A stretch of DNA of 64,000 bases from Vibrio splendidus 12E03 (GCF_000272105.2 NZ_AJZD02000143.1:1-64000), one strand, 5' to 3'. Positions 7,875 through 18,171 are shown, counted from the first letter of the stretch. Notes: generated from the letters alone by a model not told the origin. Program-made: numbers and translations.

Positions 7875-8025
7875 ACTCTTCTTTATTACTCATTTCTTCA
7901 CGAATTTGCTCAGCAACGATTTTGATAGCTTGTGCTGTGCTGATGCCCTGAGTCATCATTTCTTGAATTCGTTCAACAGCTTTCTGTTGTTCTTCGTGAG
8001 AAAGGGTTGGTAAGTCGTTTAGCAT
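7873..8025 (-). CDS. vxrE: UPF0181 (YoaH-family) protein, VxrE-like
   Basis: This 50-residue gene starts at ATG 8025 behind AAAGGAGC. The sequence [18 protein letters not shown] and the repeated helix [17 protein letters not shown] match the YoaH/UPF0181 family, in which the N-terminal motif is nearly invariant. In V. cholerae the protein of this family at VCA0569 is the last member of vxrABCDE, a two-component operon linked to cell-wall stress, type VI secretion and biofilm. It is the last gene before the terminator and is separated from vxrD by 41 bp. The biochemical function is unknown. Confidence 0.85.
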   Translation of the reverse strand: MLNDLPTLSHEEQQKAVERIQEMMTQGISTAQAIKIVAEQIREEMSNKEE

Positions 8026-8066
8026 GTTCTGCTCCTTTATTTAGGAGCAGAACTATATAAGGACTG

Positions 8067-9215
8067 TTAGTAACTAGCAAGGAAATTGATTGAAGCACCC
8101 ATTGCATTTTCGTTTGTGTAGTTCGCACTTAGATCTAACTGGAACAAGTTGAGTGGCGAGATACCAATACCGGCTGTGACTGTTCCTTCTGAATCAGAGT
8201 AAGCCAGGTTCTTGTAGTACCCTCCCCTTAACTTAAGCTGACGTAGAAGATCGACTTCGGTACCAACACGAATCATCTGTTCGTTGTCCTCGAACGAAGT
8301 AAACTTCTCTGTCTCGTTTAGGTCGTAATCAACACTCAACGTAAAGTAATCAGAAACGATACCTGCACCCACTGTGTATACCGGCTCTAGTTGGTAAGTG
8401 TATTTACCACCAACTTGGTGTGTCGCACTACTTGTGCTGCTGGTAAGTGTTCTTGTTGTGTCTTTTGTTTCGATATCTCTAGAGATCAAGTTAGTTGCTG
8501 CAACACCTACTCGGAACGGGCCGAAGAACCAAAGTGCACCGGCATCCATGTTGAATGCAGTGTCGCCATCGCTGTTTTCTCTAACGTCGGACAAATCGTA
8601 ATCATTAACCGACGCAACATAGTTATACGTATAAATGCGTTGGATCTTAGGTGTGATACCAAATGAGATGTGTTGACCCATAAAGGTTTGGTATTTTGCT
8701 AAAGAAAGGCCAACTTCTGCTACGCCTATTGAAACCGCTTCAACAGTAGACAATTCTACTTTGTCTTCATCTGAACCTGTCGTGTAAACGTTAGGAGTCG
8801 CAAATGATTCTGTATAAGCTTTAGCGAAAAGGTTTGCCGCGACAAACTGATTAGGAAGAGCAAACGCGACAACACCACCCAATTCTACATTAGCTTGGTT
8901 TCCATCAAGTTTGTTAAGCGCTGCATCTAAGTCTGCGGTGTTTGACGCATCAACGACACTATCGATATTCGATTTCATGTCGTTAGGGTCATTATAGGTA
9001 CCGCCGAAACTTGGCGTGATCATTCCCATGTCATCATTACGACGATAAATCGCAACAAGTGCTGGGTTATAGAATGGAGCTGTTAGGAAGTTTGCTGAAA
9101 CAACACCAACACCACCCATCGCATCACCACGCGCTTCAATGGCGTAGTTTGCTGCTGAAAGAGGAAGACTGGCGAATGCAATTGACGCTGCGAGTAGTTT
9201 TGTAGTTTTTTTCAT
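8067..9215 (-). CDS. vxrD: TraF-like outer membrane protein, VxrD-like
   Basis: The 382-residue product has a Sec signal peptide (cleavage after LPLSAA) and alternating strand pattern throughout, ending in an aromatic-poor barrel-like C-terminus. It belongs to the family annotated conjugal transfer protein TraF (PF13729), which in vibrios is chromosomal and not tied to conjugation. The N-terminal ARGDAMGGVGV motif is typical of FadL/TraF-like barrels. It is the fourth gene of the vxr operon, 50 bp after vxrC. A role at the envelope under control of VxrAB is inferred from the operon. Confidence 0.8.
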   Translation of the reverse strand: MKKTTKLLAASIAFASLPLSAANYAIEARGDAMGGVGVVSANFLTAPFYNPALVAIYRRNDDMGMITPSFGGTYNDPNDMKSNIDSVVDASNTADLDAALNKLDGNQANVELGGVVAFALPNQFVAANLFAKAYTESFATPNVYTTGSDEDKVELSTVEAVSIGVAEVGLSLAKYQTFMGQHISFGITPKIQRIYTYNYVASVNDYDLSDVRENSDGDTAFNMDAGALWFFGPFRVGVAATNLISRDIETKDTTRTLTSSTSSATHQVGGKYTYQLEPVYTVGAGIVSDYFTLSVDYDLNETEKFTSFEDNEQMIRVGTEVDLLRQLKLRGGYYKNLAYSDSEGTVTAGIGISPLNLFQLDLSANYTNENAMGASINFLASY

Positions 9216-9265
9216 GCCGTTTATCTTTGTTAGATCCCTTACATAGTTAACGGCACAATTTTAAA

Positions 9266-10162
9266 TTACTTTAACTCTTCTTCGCTAGAAATATCATAAG
9301 TTTTACTGATAGTTTGTGCTTGTTCTATCGCTATGTCACCTTGCCAGCGTGAATGTACCATTGAAACCGCCAAAACATAGCGATCATTGGGAAGTTCTTC
9401 GCCAGTGAGATTCATTGGATAATCAGATTCGTAGCTCTTACCCCACACCTGTTCATAGTGTTCATAGTGTTCATCTACGTAATCGTACAAACCGATTTCG
9501 AGCTTAGGGAGTGGACAATAAGGATTCAGTAGTTCTTTTTTATCAATTCGCCACGTGTCTTTTGAGGCCCAGCGTACTTGTTGACGCATGGATACTTCAC
9601 CCAAAACAACCCAAGTGCTCCAAGACTTTCCGCCATCATCTTTTACGCTTAAACGATATAAACCGGATTCAAGTTGAGAGGCTAAATTATAACGCTTGCG
9701 GTATAGACTCACCGATGCGTTGTTAACCACTTCACTGTCTTTGGTTAACTCACTGTCCGACGAAACGATCTTATCGACCCACTTCTCGAAGGTAATGTCT
9801 TGAATGTTGTTTTCGGATTCGACATTAATCGATACTCGAAAGGTGTCTCGACCAGGGCTTTGAATGATGTGTCTTTTAACGACGACTGAACTGATCCAAT
9901 CCGGGAGTGTTTTTCTGGTGAGGGTTTTACCACAATCTTTGTTCAATGCTTGATCGAACAGTTCATTGAGGTGATCTTCTCGTGATTGAGAAGAGTTGAT
10001 TTGCCAAACTTCCACTAATGAATCAAACATCTGAGGTAAATCATTATCTAGCAGATGTTTATGAACTTGAGTCAGAGCATCGCTGCTCTTAAACCAATCC
10101 GTTGCTTGCGCGGTATCCGCTACGCAAGAAAACATTAATAGTGGAAGTAAGGCTATTCTCAT
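9266..10162 (-). CDS. vxrC: DUF2861 periplasmic protein, VxrC-like
   Basis: The 298-residue product begins with a signal peptide (MRIALLPLLMFSCVADTAQA). Its size and strand-rich sequence fit the DUF2861 family found in vibrios beside the VxrA/VxrB regulators. The ATG overlaps the stop of vxrB (TAATG), so translation is coupled. One Cys lies in the first quarter and one late (near residues 77 and 217), possibly forming a disulfide. The function is unknown; a periplasmic accessory to the kinase or an envelope effector is a reasonable guess. Confidence 0.8.
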   Translation of the reverse strand: MRIALLPLLMFSCVADTAQATDWFKSSDALTQVHKHLLDNDLPQMFDSLVEVWQINSSQSREDHLNELFDQALNKDCGKTLTRKTLPDWISSVVVKRHIIQSPGRDTFRVSINVESENNIQDITFEKWVDKIVSSDSELTKDSEVVNNASVSLYRKRYNLASQLESGLYRLSVKDDGGKSWSTWVVLGEVSMRQQVRWASKDTWRIDKKELLNPYCPLPKLEIGLYDYVDEHYEHYEQVWGKSYESDYPMNLTGEELPNDRYVLAVSMVHSRWQGDIAIEQAQTISKTYDISSEEELK

Positions 10163-10821
10163 TACGCTTTCATCTTGTAACCAACGCCACGCAGCGTTTC
10201 AATTTCTAGACCCGGCAGTTTCTGTCTTAGTTGCAGAACGTGCGTGTCTACCGTACGTGTTGTTGGGAAATGGTTGTAACCCCATACATGGTCAAGCAGT
10301 TCATCACGTGTAAACACACGTCCAAGGTTACTTGCCAAGAACAGTAGAAGGTCAAATTCAGTGCGCGTTAACGTTACTTCTTGTTCATTGAAAAACACTT
10401 CACGTGTCGCTTTATCGATAACAAGATTCTGAGCGATCACTTTTGATGCATCTTGTTCTTCAGAGTCTGGCAGTCGAAGTTGAGCTCGAATTCGAGCAAA
10501 CAGCTCAGCCTCTGCGAATGGCTTTGTTAAGTAGTCGTTTGCACCTGAATCTAGGCCCGCTACTTTGTCTTTTACTGTCACGAGAGCCGTTAGCAAAATA
10601 ACAGGGATATCTTTCTTTTTCTTCCAACCTGGAAGTGAATCTACTGAGTCACCATCAGGAAGTTGACGGTCTAGAATCACTAGATCCGCTTGTTCCCAAT
10701 AGCCTTCAACTTCAGAGATCAGTTCTGCATGCAAACATTCATATCCAGCTTGCTCAAGGCTAACTAATAAACCGTCAGCTAAATTTTTGTCATCTTCAAC
10801 GAGAAGCAATGTCTGTTTCAC
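10162..10821 (-). CDS. vxrB: OmpR-family response regulator VxrB/WigR
   Basis: The start is GTG 10821, behind GGAGAT with 5-6 bases spacing, giving 219 residues beginning VKQTLLLVEDDKN; an upstream ATG would add 12 unlikely residues. The receiver domain shows the acidic pair (VEDD), the phosphoacceptor in LVILDRQLPDGD and the Lys in YLTKPF. A winged-helix DNA-binding domain follows (RTEFDLLLFLASN, then RTVDTHVLQLRQKL). It overlaps the 3' end of the kinase gene by 26 bp. In V. cholerae the counterpart (VxrB or WigR) controls peptidoglycan synthesis genes, type VI secretion and biofilm. Confidence 0.9.
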   Translation of the reverse strand: MKQTLLLVEDDKNLADGLLVSLEQAGYECLHAELISEVEGYWEQADLVILDRQLPDGDSVDSLPGWKKKKDIPVILLTALVTVKDKVAGLDSGANDYLTKPFAEAELFARIRAQLRLPDSEEQDASKVIAQNLVIDKATREVFFNEQEVTLTRTEFDLLLFLASNLGRVFTRDELLDHVWGYNHFPTTRTVDTHVLQLRQKLPGLEIETLRGVGYKMKA

Positions 10822-12268
10822 AAGGTATCTCCAAAATAAATGTTGTTGGGGGGCCAATAAGCGTCATGTGACCGCCCATTTTTCCGACCATAGATTCCAC
10901 TATCGTCAGACCTAAACCGAGTCCACTCTTGCTTACGAATGGCTTTCTTAGTTGCCCCCAATCTTTGCGAGACAAGTCTCCATTATCTATAACTTTGAAT
11001 GTCAGCTTCTTGTCAGAAGTATTCAGTTCTAGAATTACTGGAGCCACACCGTATTTCACGGCATTTCTGATTAGGTTATCGATGCACGTTCCTAACCAAT
11101 ATACGTTCACTTTTGCAGCTATATCTTTGTTTACACGCAGTTCAATCCCCGGCGCAAAGTCTTCTTCAACTTTGTATTGGAGCCACTCTTCAACACTTGG
11201 CACCCACTCTGTTGCGAGCGGTTGGTTATCTGATTGCAGGTAATCTTTACTTGCTTCCGCCAACTGTCTTAAACGGCGTGTATCTTCACACAGCCTACGG
11301 AACTCATCATATACCGATTCTGGTAAGTGTTCGAACTCACGCCTGAACCCTTCCACCGTCAATGACAAACTCGCAATCGGCGTTCTTAATTCGTGCGTTA
11401 GGATTTGAAGAACCAGCATGCGACTCTTCATCTCTTGTTTCTTGCTGTTCCAGCGGTAAATCGCCCAACCTAAGACAAGCATGATGTTGGCAATAACCAA
11501 GATAAACATGGCGACTTGCAGAAGCTCTGAATGATCTTCTATTTCCCAACACACATTACCACGCTGGACAAAACAGCTTTTACCTTCTGAAGACAAGCTA
11601 AACGATAACCCAGCAAGCGTGGCATTTTCGTTCCAGACTGATTTTTTATACAGGTAATATCTGTCGCCGCGTTTTACCCACATCTCATCAAGCTCAACAA
11701 ACATACTCGCACCCGCTAACAGCGCGGTGATTGCTTCGCTATCCATTTGTTGCAAGCGAGACAGTAGTTCATCGTGTTCGGTGTTTGGTCGCTCTTGAAT
11801 ATGCATAAAGCGCTTCAGAGAGTCGAATTTTTCTGGGTACTTCTCAACGTATCGTGCCGCATAAGAACCGCCGCCAGGGTGAATCAAACCACTACGGCTA
11901 AACCAACGGTCAGAAAGCTTGGTGCCTTTACACATTGCACGAGTAAAAACTAAAGGCTCAGTAATCAAAGGGCTTAACGGCAGTTTACCGCTACAGGTTT
12001 TTGATAACTGGTATAAGCGCTGAATGTCTTTTAACGGGTACTCTGCTGTTTGTGGCAGCATAGAAGACGGCATGATCAAACGTGTTGGGTAATCAGCCTG
12101 TAGCACTCGAATATCGTAAGATTCGATTGCCGTTTCATGATCAAAGAGTTTGGTGAAATTATCGATACGCTCAGGTAAAGAGTCAGCAAATGCGTTTGCA
12201 GACACAGACAACGTAGCGATAAGAAGAGTAAATGTTCTTTTGATGATCACAAACCAACGCAAATTCAT
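10796..12268 (-). CDS. vxrA: Sensor histidine kinase VxrA/WigK
   Basis: The product has a signal-anchor-like N-terminus (LLIATLSVSANAFA), a periplasmic sensor of about 230 residues with two Cys pairs, one membrane helix (LLQVAMFILVIANIMLVLGWAIY), and a cytoplasmic kinase core. The core has an H-box (LQILTHELRTPIASL), an N-box (NLIRNAVKYG) and a G-box (SGLGLGL). ATG 12268 is chosen over ATG 12292 because it leaves a more usual signal peptide, but neither has a good ribosome binding site and GTG 12250 is also possible. It heads the vxrABCDE operon and lies beside pntBA, as in V. cholerae chromosome 2. Confidence 0.87.
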   Translation of the reverse strand: MNLRWFVIIKRTFTLLIATLSVSANAFADSLPERIDNFTKLFDHETAIESYDIRVLQADYPTRLIMPSSMLPQTAEYPLKDIQRLYQLSKTCSGKLPLSPLITEPLVFTRAMCKGTKLSDRWFSRSGLIHPGGGSYAARYVEKYPEKFDSLKRFMHIQERPNTEHDELLSRLQQMDSEAITALLAGASMFVELDEMWVKRGDRYYLYKKSVWNENATLAGLSFSLSSEGKSCFVQRGNVCWEIEDHSELLQVAMFILVIANIMLVLGWAIYRWNSKKQEMKSRMLVLQILTHELRTPIASLSLTVEGFRREFEHLPESVYDEFRRLCEDTRRLRQLAEASKDYLQSDNQPLATEWVPSVEEWLQYKVEEDFAPGIELRVNKDIAAKVNVYWLGTCIDNLIRNAVKYGVAPVILELNTSDKKLTFKVIDNGDLSRKDWGQLRKPFVSKSGLGLGLTIVESMVGKMGGHMTLIGPPTTFILEIPCETDIASR

Positions 12269-12497
12269 ATAGATCAACCAAATATATACCATTCGCTATC
12301 AAAGATAAATTTTTAACCGCATGAAAAACAGTGAGAATGGCGAGCTACAGAGATAAAGGCCAATATATTACGGCCACATTGTACATACGTACTAGTAGGC
12401 TGATTGGCAAGCCCAACCTCAATTGCGACAAGTTTTGCATCAGGCTTCGTCAACTTCGTATCAACTGAGATCACACATAGAGTCGCTTTCGTAAGAT
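12269..12497. promoter_or_regulatory. Promoter region of the vxr operon
   Basis: This gap between the pnt terminator and vxrA has no supported gene; a 66-codon minus frame inside it (12313-12513) lacks a ribosome binding site and runs through the terminator. It must hold the vxr promoter, but no clear -35/-10 pair stands out. Confidence 0.45.
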
Positions 12498-12524
12498 AAA
12501 AAAAGGAGCTCAAATGAGCTCCTT
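12498..12524 (-). terminator. Terminator of pntAB
   Basis: AAGGAGCTC and GAGCTCCTT pair perfectly around four bases, followed on the minus strand by a run of seven Ts. Confidence 0.9.
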
Positions 12525-12557
12525 ATCGAGTTGTTACAGATTGTTTAGAGGTGCTCT

Positions 12558-13955
12558 CTATAGATGTTCTAAGATACTTAGACAACTCTTTTTAGCATCG
12601 CCAAACAGCATCTGCGTGTTCTCTTTGAAGAACAGTGGGTTTTGCACACCGGCGTAACCTGTGTTCATCGAACGCTTGAATACGATAACATTCTGAGCGT
12701 TCCAAACTTCAAGTACTGGCATACCAGCAATTGGGCTGTTTGGATCTTCAAGTGCTGCGGGGTTTACGGTGTCATTCGCACCAATTACCAATACAGTATC
12801 TGTCTCATCGAAGTCATCGTTGATTTCGTCCATTTCCAGAACGATATCGTAAGGCACTTTTGCTTCAGCAAGCAGTACATTCATGTGACCCGGTAACCTA
12901 CCGGCAACTGGGTGGATACCAAATCGAACATTAATGCCCTGCGCTCGTAGCTTCTCAGTGATTTCATGCACTGGGTATTGAGCTTGAGCTACTGCCATGC
13001 CGTATCCAGGAGTGATGATTACTGACTTAGAGTTTTTCAGCATATCAGCCACATCTTCAGCTGATGTTTCGCGGTGTTCACCCTGCTCTTCATCGCCATC
13101 AGACACAACCACTTCTTGGCCGAATCCACCAGCAATAACGCTGATGAAAGAGCGGTTCATCGCCTTACACATAATGTAAGACAGAATCGCACCCGACGAA
13201 CCAACCAATGCACCTGTTACGATAAGCAGATCGTTTGCAAGCATGAAACCTGCCGCGGCTGCTGCCCAACCAGAGTACGAGTTCAGCATAGAGACAACTA
13301 CTGGCATATCTGCGCCGCCAATCGATGCCACTAAGTGGTAACCGAATGCGAATGCGATAAGCGTCATCACCATTAGCGCGAACATGCTGCCGTCCGCTTT
13401 AACGAACATGATCATCAGTAGTGTAGAAACTACGATAGCCGCTAGATTCCACTTGTGCTTATGAGGGATGTTCAATGCAGACGAAGAGATCACGCCGCGA
13501 AGCTTACCAAACGCAACAATAGAACCCGTGAACGTCACCGCACCGATAAACACGCCAAGGAACACTTCCACTAGGTGGATCACGTGCTCTGCATGAATAT
13601 CTGCAGGGTTGATAGAAACAGTAGCAGGTGGATCGATGTAGCTGTTATAACCTACAAGTACCGCCGCCATACCTACGAAGCTGTGCAGAATCGCCACCAA
13701 CTCTGGCATTTCAGTCATTTCTACTTTTCTTGCGTAGTGGATACCAATACCACCACCGATCACCATAGCAATGATGATCCATACAATACCTGCAGAGTGA
13801 GGACCAAAGATCGTCGCGATCAACGCAATTGCCATACCAGTAATACCGTAATAGTTACCTGCACGCGCAGATTCCTGTTTCGATAACCCAGCCAAGCTCA
13901 TAATAAAGAATACAGCAGCAACAATATAAGCTGCTTGTACTAATCCTTCAGACAT
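12558..13955 (-). CDS. pntB: NAD(P) transhydrogenase subunit beta
   Basis: The 465-residue inner-membrane protein has about nine membrane helices (residues 1-260) followed by the NADP(H)-binding domain III with [10 protein letters not shown] and [14 protein letters not shown]. With PntA it couples proton entry to hydride transfer from NADH to NADP+, supplying NADPH. It follows pntA by 10 bp in the same operon and ends before a strong terminator. The length matches the family. Confidence 0.97.
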   Translation of the reverse strand: MSEGLVQAAYIVAAVFFIMSLAGLSKQESARAGNYYGITGMAIALIATIFGPHSAGIVWIIIAMVIGGGIGIHYARKVEMTEMPELVAILHSFVGMAAVLVGYNSYIDPPATVSINPADIHAEHVIHLVEVFLGVFIGAVTFTGSIVAFGKLRGVISSSALNIPHKHKWNLAAIVVSTLLMIMFVKADGSMFALMVMTLIAFAFGYHLVASIGGADMPVVVSMLNSYSGWAAAAAGFMLANDLLIVTGALVGSSGAILSYIMCKAMNRSFISVIAGGFGQEVVVSDGDEEQGEHRETSAEDVADMLKNSKSVIITPGYGMAVAQAQYPVHEITEKLRAQGINVRFGIHPVAGRLPGHMNVLLAEAKVPYDIVLEMDEINDDFDETDTVLVIGANDTVNPAALEDPNSPIAGMPVLEVWNAQNVIVFKRSMNTGYAGVQNPLFFKENTQMLFGDAKKSCLSILEHL

Positions 13956-13965
13956 CTGTTACTCC

Positions 13966-15513
13966 TTAGTCTTTACGGAACATTTCAAGCATACGTTTGG
14001 TCACGGTAAAACCACCAAAGATATTGATACTTGCAATTAATACGGCAATAAATGATAAGAACGTGACGACGCCACTTCCTTGTCCGATTTGTAACAGTGC
14101 ACCTACTACAATGATGCCTGAAATCGCGTTAGTCACGGACATCAAAGGCGTATGCAGAGAATGGCTTACATTCCAAACTACGTAATAACCCACCACACAA
14201 GCGAGAACAAAAACGGTAAAGTGAGATAAGAACGCAGCAGGAGCAACCGAAGCTACCCAAGCGAATGCACCAACAGCTACCGCCATACCCGCCGCTTTCT
14301 TAATTGGAGAAACAGGTTCTTCAACTTTAGGCTCTGGTTTGGCCGCTTTTGGCTTAGCTTGTTGTGGCTGAGCTGAAACTTGAATTGGTGGAGCTGGCCA
14401 AGTGACCTCGCCCTCTTTAACGACAGTAACACCACGCAGAACAACATCTTCAAAGTCGATATTGATGTTGCCATCTTTCTCTTTGCAAAGCAGTTTCAGC
14501 AGGTTAACTAGGTTCGTTGCATACAGTTGAGATGATTGAGTCGGCAGTCGCCCAACCATATCAGTGTAACCAACCACCTTAACGCCGTTAGCCGTTGTAA
14601 TGACTTGATCCGCAACCGTGTATTCACAGTTACCGCCATTGGCTGCCGCAAGGTCTACAATCACACTACCTGCACTCATGCTGTCTACCATCTCTTTGGT
14701 AATCAGCTTCGGAGCCGGGCGACCTGGAATCAGCGCTGTTGTAATGATGATATCAACGTCTTTCGCTTGAGCTGCATAAAGTTCTTCGGCTTTCTTATTG
14801 AATGCTTCAGACATCTCTTTTGCGTAGCCGTCACCAGCACTGGTATCTTCCTTGAAATCCACTTCCAAGAATTCAGCACCCATCGACTCAACTTGTTCTT
14901 TAACTTCAGGACGAACATCGAATGAACGAACGATCGCACCTAAGCTACCCGCAGCGCCAATTGCCGCTAGGCCAGCAACACCAGCACCTGCAACAAGTAC
15001 TTTTGCTGGTGGAACTTTACCCGCAGCCGTAATCTGACCCGTGAAGAATCGACCAAACTCATGCGCCGCTTCAACAACAGCACGATAACCCGCGATGTTT
15101 GCCATAGAACTCAATGCATCTAACGCCTGAGCTCTTGAAATTCGTGGAACAGAATCCATCGCCATCACGTTGATGTTACGACTGGACAATTGTTCCATTA
15201 ATTCTGGATTTTGAGCAGGCCAAATAAAGCTGACCAATGTTGCGCCATCTTTAAGAAGATCGATTTCATTTTTAGACTCGTCAACGATCGGAGCGTTAAC
15301 TTTAAAGATAATATCGGATTTCCAAGCTTCATCTGCGGTGACAACTTTTGCTCCAGCTTGTTCATAAGCTGCATCTTCAAAACTTGCTAACGCACCTGCT
15401 TGTGATTCAACACAAACTTCAAATCCTAATTTTAGAAGCTGTTCTACCGATTTCGGCGAAGCAGCGACTCGCGTTTCACCTGCGAGCGTTTCTCTTGGTA
15501 CACCAATTTGCAT
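13966..15513 (-). CDS. pntA: NAD(P) transhydrogenase subunit alpha
   Basis: The 515-residue protein starts MQIGVPRE and shows the alanine-dehydrogenase/PNT N-terminal domain, the NAD-binding region with [22 protein letters not shown], and the mobile-loop part ([19 protein letters not shown]). A Pro/Lys-rich linker (residues 385-405) leads to about four C-terminal membrane helices. The length is as in E. coli PntA. It is the first gene of pntAB; the 240 bp upstream must hold the promoter. Confidence 0.97.
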   Translation of the reverse strand: MQIGVPRETLAGETRVAASPKSVEQLLKLGFEVCVESQAGALASFEDAAYEQAGAKVVTADEAWKSDIIFKVNAPIVDESKNEIDLLKDGATLVSFIWPAQNPELMEQLSSRNINVMAMDSVPRISRAQALDALSSMANIAGYRAVVEAAHEFGRFFTGQITAAGKVPPAKVLVAGAGVAGLAAIGAAGSLGAIVRSFDVRPEVKEQVESMGAEFLEVDFKEDTSAGDGYAKEMSEAFNKKAEELYAAQAKDVDIIITTALIPGRPAPKLITKEMVDSMSAGSVIVDLAAANGGNCEYTVADQVITTANGVKVVGYTDMVGRLPTQSSQLYATNLVNLLKLLCKEKDGNINIDFEDVVLRGVTVVKEGEVTWPAPPIQVSAQPQQAKPKAAKPEPKVEEPVSPIKKAAGMAVAVGAFAWVASVAPAAFLSHFTVFVLACVVGYYVVWNVSHSLHTPLMSVTNAISGIIVVGALLQIGQGSGVVTFLSFIAVLIASINIFGGFTVTKRMLEMFRKD

Positions 15514-15742
15514 AGCTATTCCTTGACTATTGGCACGAATGACTTATTCGTTTGTATCTAACGACAACTAATACTTCAAGCGTTTTGTTCAAAGAACAGG
15601 AAAAGTTATTACTTATAACGATTTGGATGGAATTTGAGCGCTTCATTTGAAGAAATGACGACCGTCTCGAACGAAGAGGTCAAACCACTTGCAAATAATC
15701 CTTTAAATAACAACTTACTAGCTGTTCTTTGTCCCTAAAACT
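15514..15742. promoter_or_regulatory. Upstream region of pntAB
   Basis: This gap of about 230 bp holds no gene. It should contain the pntAB promoter and ends at the terminator hairpin of the next minus-strand gene. No specific operator was recognised. Confidence 0.4.
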
Positions 15743-15776
15743 AAAAAGAGCTTTCAGCATATACACTGAAAGCTCT
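15743..15776 (-). terminator. Terminator after the PF10115 gene
   Basis: AGAGCTTTCAG and CTGAAAGCTCT form an 11-bp stem with an 8-base loop, followed on the minus strand by TTTTTAG. Confidence 0.85.
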
Positions 15777-15813
15777 CTAAATTATGACCAACATCAATTC
15801 TAACCCTATTTGG

Positions 15814-16095
15814 TTAGCTAAATATATTGTCGCCCATTTGGTCGATGAACATCTGCGATTTTTTTAGCATCAATTCATCGGCATCTTGTTTGTTTGAAAC
15901 AACATCTGAACGAATAAAACGGTGAGTTTTGATTTCACCGTCGAATTCTTTCTCGATTCGCCCAGCAACACGGTATTGACCAGATTCTGCAATGGCATCT
16001 TGATAGATATTGAAACCTTTATATTCGACTGGCTCAATCTCTACTTTTTGTTCGGTTTTTTCTTTGCCACCAAATAATCTAGAAAAGAATCCCAC
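15814..16095 (-). CDS. PF10115 (HlyU-named) small protein
   Basis: The 93-residue product starts MGFFSRLFGGKE and contains YKGFNIYQDAIAESGQYRVAGRI, both typical of Pfam family PF10115. That family carries the name HlyU, but the ArsR-type haemolysin activator HlyU of V. cholerae is a different protein, so a regulatory role should not be assumed. No DNA-binding motif is visible. It is followed by its own terminator and preceded by the ComFB-like gene with 39 bp between them, so the two may be cotranscribed. Confidence 0.8.
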   Translation of the reverse strand: MGFFSRLFGGKEKTEQKVEIEPVEYKGFNIYQDAIAESGQYRVAGRIEKEFDGEIKTHRFIRSDVVSNKQDADELMLKKSQMFIDQMGDNIFS

Positions 16096-16134
16096 GTTTT
16101 TTACTCCTTAAATGACCGTATTCACCCTAAACTA

Positions 16135-16503
16135 TCATGACTGTTTACGGTTCAACAACGGCTTTTCGTACCATTGCAATTCTACGTCATCATCAAAATT
16201 GTGTTGACTAAATATAACGGGCACATTGTCGTCACGTTCGCGTCTTCGATCGTCAATGATCATACTTTCAGCATTTTTGACCGCGATCTCGCTATTGCGT
16301 TTATAGAGCACCAATTTGTCTTCTGGCAATGCTGAGAGAAAATCGATATCAAAACGAATATAGATAGGTTTTAGCTGACCTAAAGCCAAGCACGCGAGGT
16401 CGGCCAACTGTTCATTGGTATAACTAGACACATATTCCTCGGTAGCCAAAACATGACCTACCAGAGTTTCCATATAGTTATGTACATCAACACTAATTTG
16501 CAT
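16135..16503 (-). CDS. ComFB-family protein, possible c-di-GMP binder
   Basis: The 122-residue product matches the late competence protein ComFB family (PF10719): N-terminal VHNYMETLVGHVLATE, the central acidic helix, and LACLALGQLKPIYIRFDIDF. Homologues in cyanobacteria have been reported as c-di-GMP receptors. In this window it lies head to head with a diguanylate cyclase gene across a 394-bp gap, which supports a link to that second messenger. It has no signal peptide and should be cytosolic. The output partner is unknown. Confidence 0.8.
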   Translation of the reverse strand: MQISVDVHNYMETLVGHVLATEEYVSSYTNEQLADLACLALGQLKPIYIRFDIDFLSALPEDKLVLYKRNSEIAVKNAESMIIDDRRRERDDNVPVIFSQHNFDDDVELQWYEKPLLNRKQS

Positions 16504-16897
16504 ACCACACCTCCATTTGTAGCGGTTGTTTATGACCTAGTTTTGATCAATCAACAACCTTATCCCAGAACTTACATTAATTCCGTTCTAGACCTTACTC
16601 GAACTTCATTACAGATTTACAGTTCTCGCTTGTTGGTCATCATGTAACCATTGAGTACAAACCACCTAGATTTTGCTAAGTATCTATAACGACTAATTAA
16701 TTTCTCATATATACTGTGTAGTTCGTTCTATGGTTAATAGCAACTCAAATACATATAAAAATGATTGCACCAATAGCGACCTATGGCTATGTTTTTGCTC
16801 TAATTTAGGTAAAAAGCTTGGCAATCGCTTGTTTAACCGTATCCTACGCATAGTATTAAATAATAAGATCATCAATATAGTTAGGCTCACCACATAA
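16504..16897. promoter_or_regulatory. Divergent promoter region, ComFB gene versus cyclase gene
   Basis: A 394-bp gap between oppositely oriented genes. A minus frame (16705-17025) overlapping the cyclase start is a shadow. Both promoters should lie here; no operator was recognised. Confidence 0.4.
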
Positions 16898-18139
16898 ATG
16901 GCATCATCTTTTGTAACGTCGAGCATGTTTCGATTTTGCTTCCCTTTAGTCCTGTTAACAATTTTGCTCGTTGGTATGGACAACGTCATTCTCGTGACGA
17001 ACTCAAATTTAGGGTTTGCTAGCAACCTCCCTTACATTTTATTGAGCGTTGCGGTCCTGCTATGCCACACATTCAGACAAGGTCGAATGGCGATGGTATC
17101 GGTGACCATGCTTGTCGCTTATCTAATCATCCAAGTTCGCTTACAAACGCCTCTCAATAATGGCACAACGCTATTAGAGCTCTCGTTACTTGCGGCATTA
17201 GTACCTGTCACTTGCTTACTTGTTTATGCCTTCCCTGATAACGGCGTAAACTCAAAGTCGATGCTGCTCTACGCCATCGTTCTCATTCTATTTATGGTGT
17301 GGGCACAATTGATCGTCTCTCACTTCCATGCCGGCGGTTTTGAATCATGGAGTGAAGGTCTTCTGTTTATTGTCAGAGACTTCTCCAAACTGCCTTTTGT
17401 TTTGGTGTTGTATAGCCTTTGCTTACTTGGCCTTACTGCCATTCTAGTGTTGGTGTATAACCGCTCTATCGATGTTGTGGTTTATAGCGCTATCCTGCTT
17501 TCTTCTTGTACGTTCATCTTCTTCGACGTTCAGTACATCTCGAGCACCATGTTCTCGTTGTCAGGCACGTTGATCATCGTCTATGTGATGTCTGCTAGTC
17601 ATGATATGGCCTTTAATGACCAACTGACTAACATTCCAGGTCGACACGCCTTAGAAGTCGATATGAAGCACTTAGGGCGTAAGTATTCGATGGCGATGGT
17701 CGATATCGATCACTTTAAGCAATTCAACGACACCTACGGCCATGACATTGGCGACGATGTGTTAAAACTGGTGGCGCGTATTCTGAGGGAAACCACTGGC
17801 GGCGCTAAAGCTTATCGCTATGGTGGAGAAGAGTTCACGATTATCTTCAAAGGCAAACATTCGGAACAAGTTAAAGAGCACCTTCAAGCTCTGATTTCCG
17901 AAGTTCAAAACTACGACATGACGATTCGGAATAGCCATGAGCGCCCCGACGATCATGAAGTGGGTATCAAAAATCGTGGTCAGAACGGAAAACCATCGGA
18001 AGTGGTAAACGTGACGGTGAGTATTGGGCTGTCTGATAGCACAACCACCAAGCATCCTGAAGAAGTATTGAAGCTTGCTGACAAGGCGCTCTACAAAGCG
18101 AAAGAAACCGGCCGAAACAAGCTGTGTGTTGATAGCTAA
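16898..18139 (+). CDS. Integral membrane diguanylate cyclase (GGDEF)
   Basis: The 413-residue product has about eight hydrophobic helices in its first 235 residues and a C-terminal GGDEF domain with MVDIDHFKQFNDTYGHDIGDD and an intact YRYGGEEF. The RxxD inhibitory site usually found just upstream of the active site is missing, so product inhibition may be weak. An insertion of about 25 residues rich in charged residues precedes the final strand (VTVSIGLSD). ATG 16898 is used; ATG 16925 is also possible. It should make c-di-GMP at the inner membrane in response to an unknown signal. Confidence 0.88.
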   Translation: MASSFVTSSMFRFCFPLVLLTILLVGMDNVILVTNSNLGFASNLPYILLSVAVLLCHTFRQGRMAMVSVTMLVAYLIIQVRLQTPLNNGTTLLELSLLAALVPVTCLLVYAFPDNGVNSKSMLLYAIVLILFMVWAQLIVSHFHAGGFESWSEGLLFIVRDFSKLPFVLVLYSLCLLGLTAILVLVYNRSIDVVVYSAILLSSCTFIFFDVQYISSTMFSLSGTLIIVYVMSASHDMAFNDQLTNIPGRHALEVDMKHLGRKYSMAMVDIDHFKQFNDTYGHDIGDDVLKLVARILRETTGGAKAYRYGGEEFTIIFKGKHSEQVKEHLQALISEVQNYDMTIRNSHERPDDHEVGIKNRGQNGKPSEVVNVTVSIGLSDSTTTKHPEEVLKLADKALYKAKETGRNKLCVDS

Positions 18140-18171
18140 ACGTAAGTGTCGATAACTAGACTAGAGGGAGA

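Noticed and set aside
12313..12513. 66-codon minus-strand ORF between vxrA and pntB
   Set aside because: It begins inside the pntAB terminator and has no ribosome binding site.
15814..16095. Reading the PF10115 protein as the haemolysin activator HlyU
   Set aside because: The name is shared with an unrelated ArsR-family regulator; no helix-turn-helix is visible here.
16705..17025. 106-codon minus-strand ORF overlapping the cyclase start
   Set aside because: It is antisense to the N-terminal membrane helices of a well-supported gene and has no ribosome binding site.
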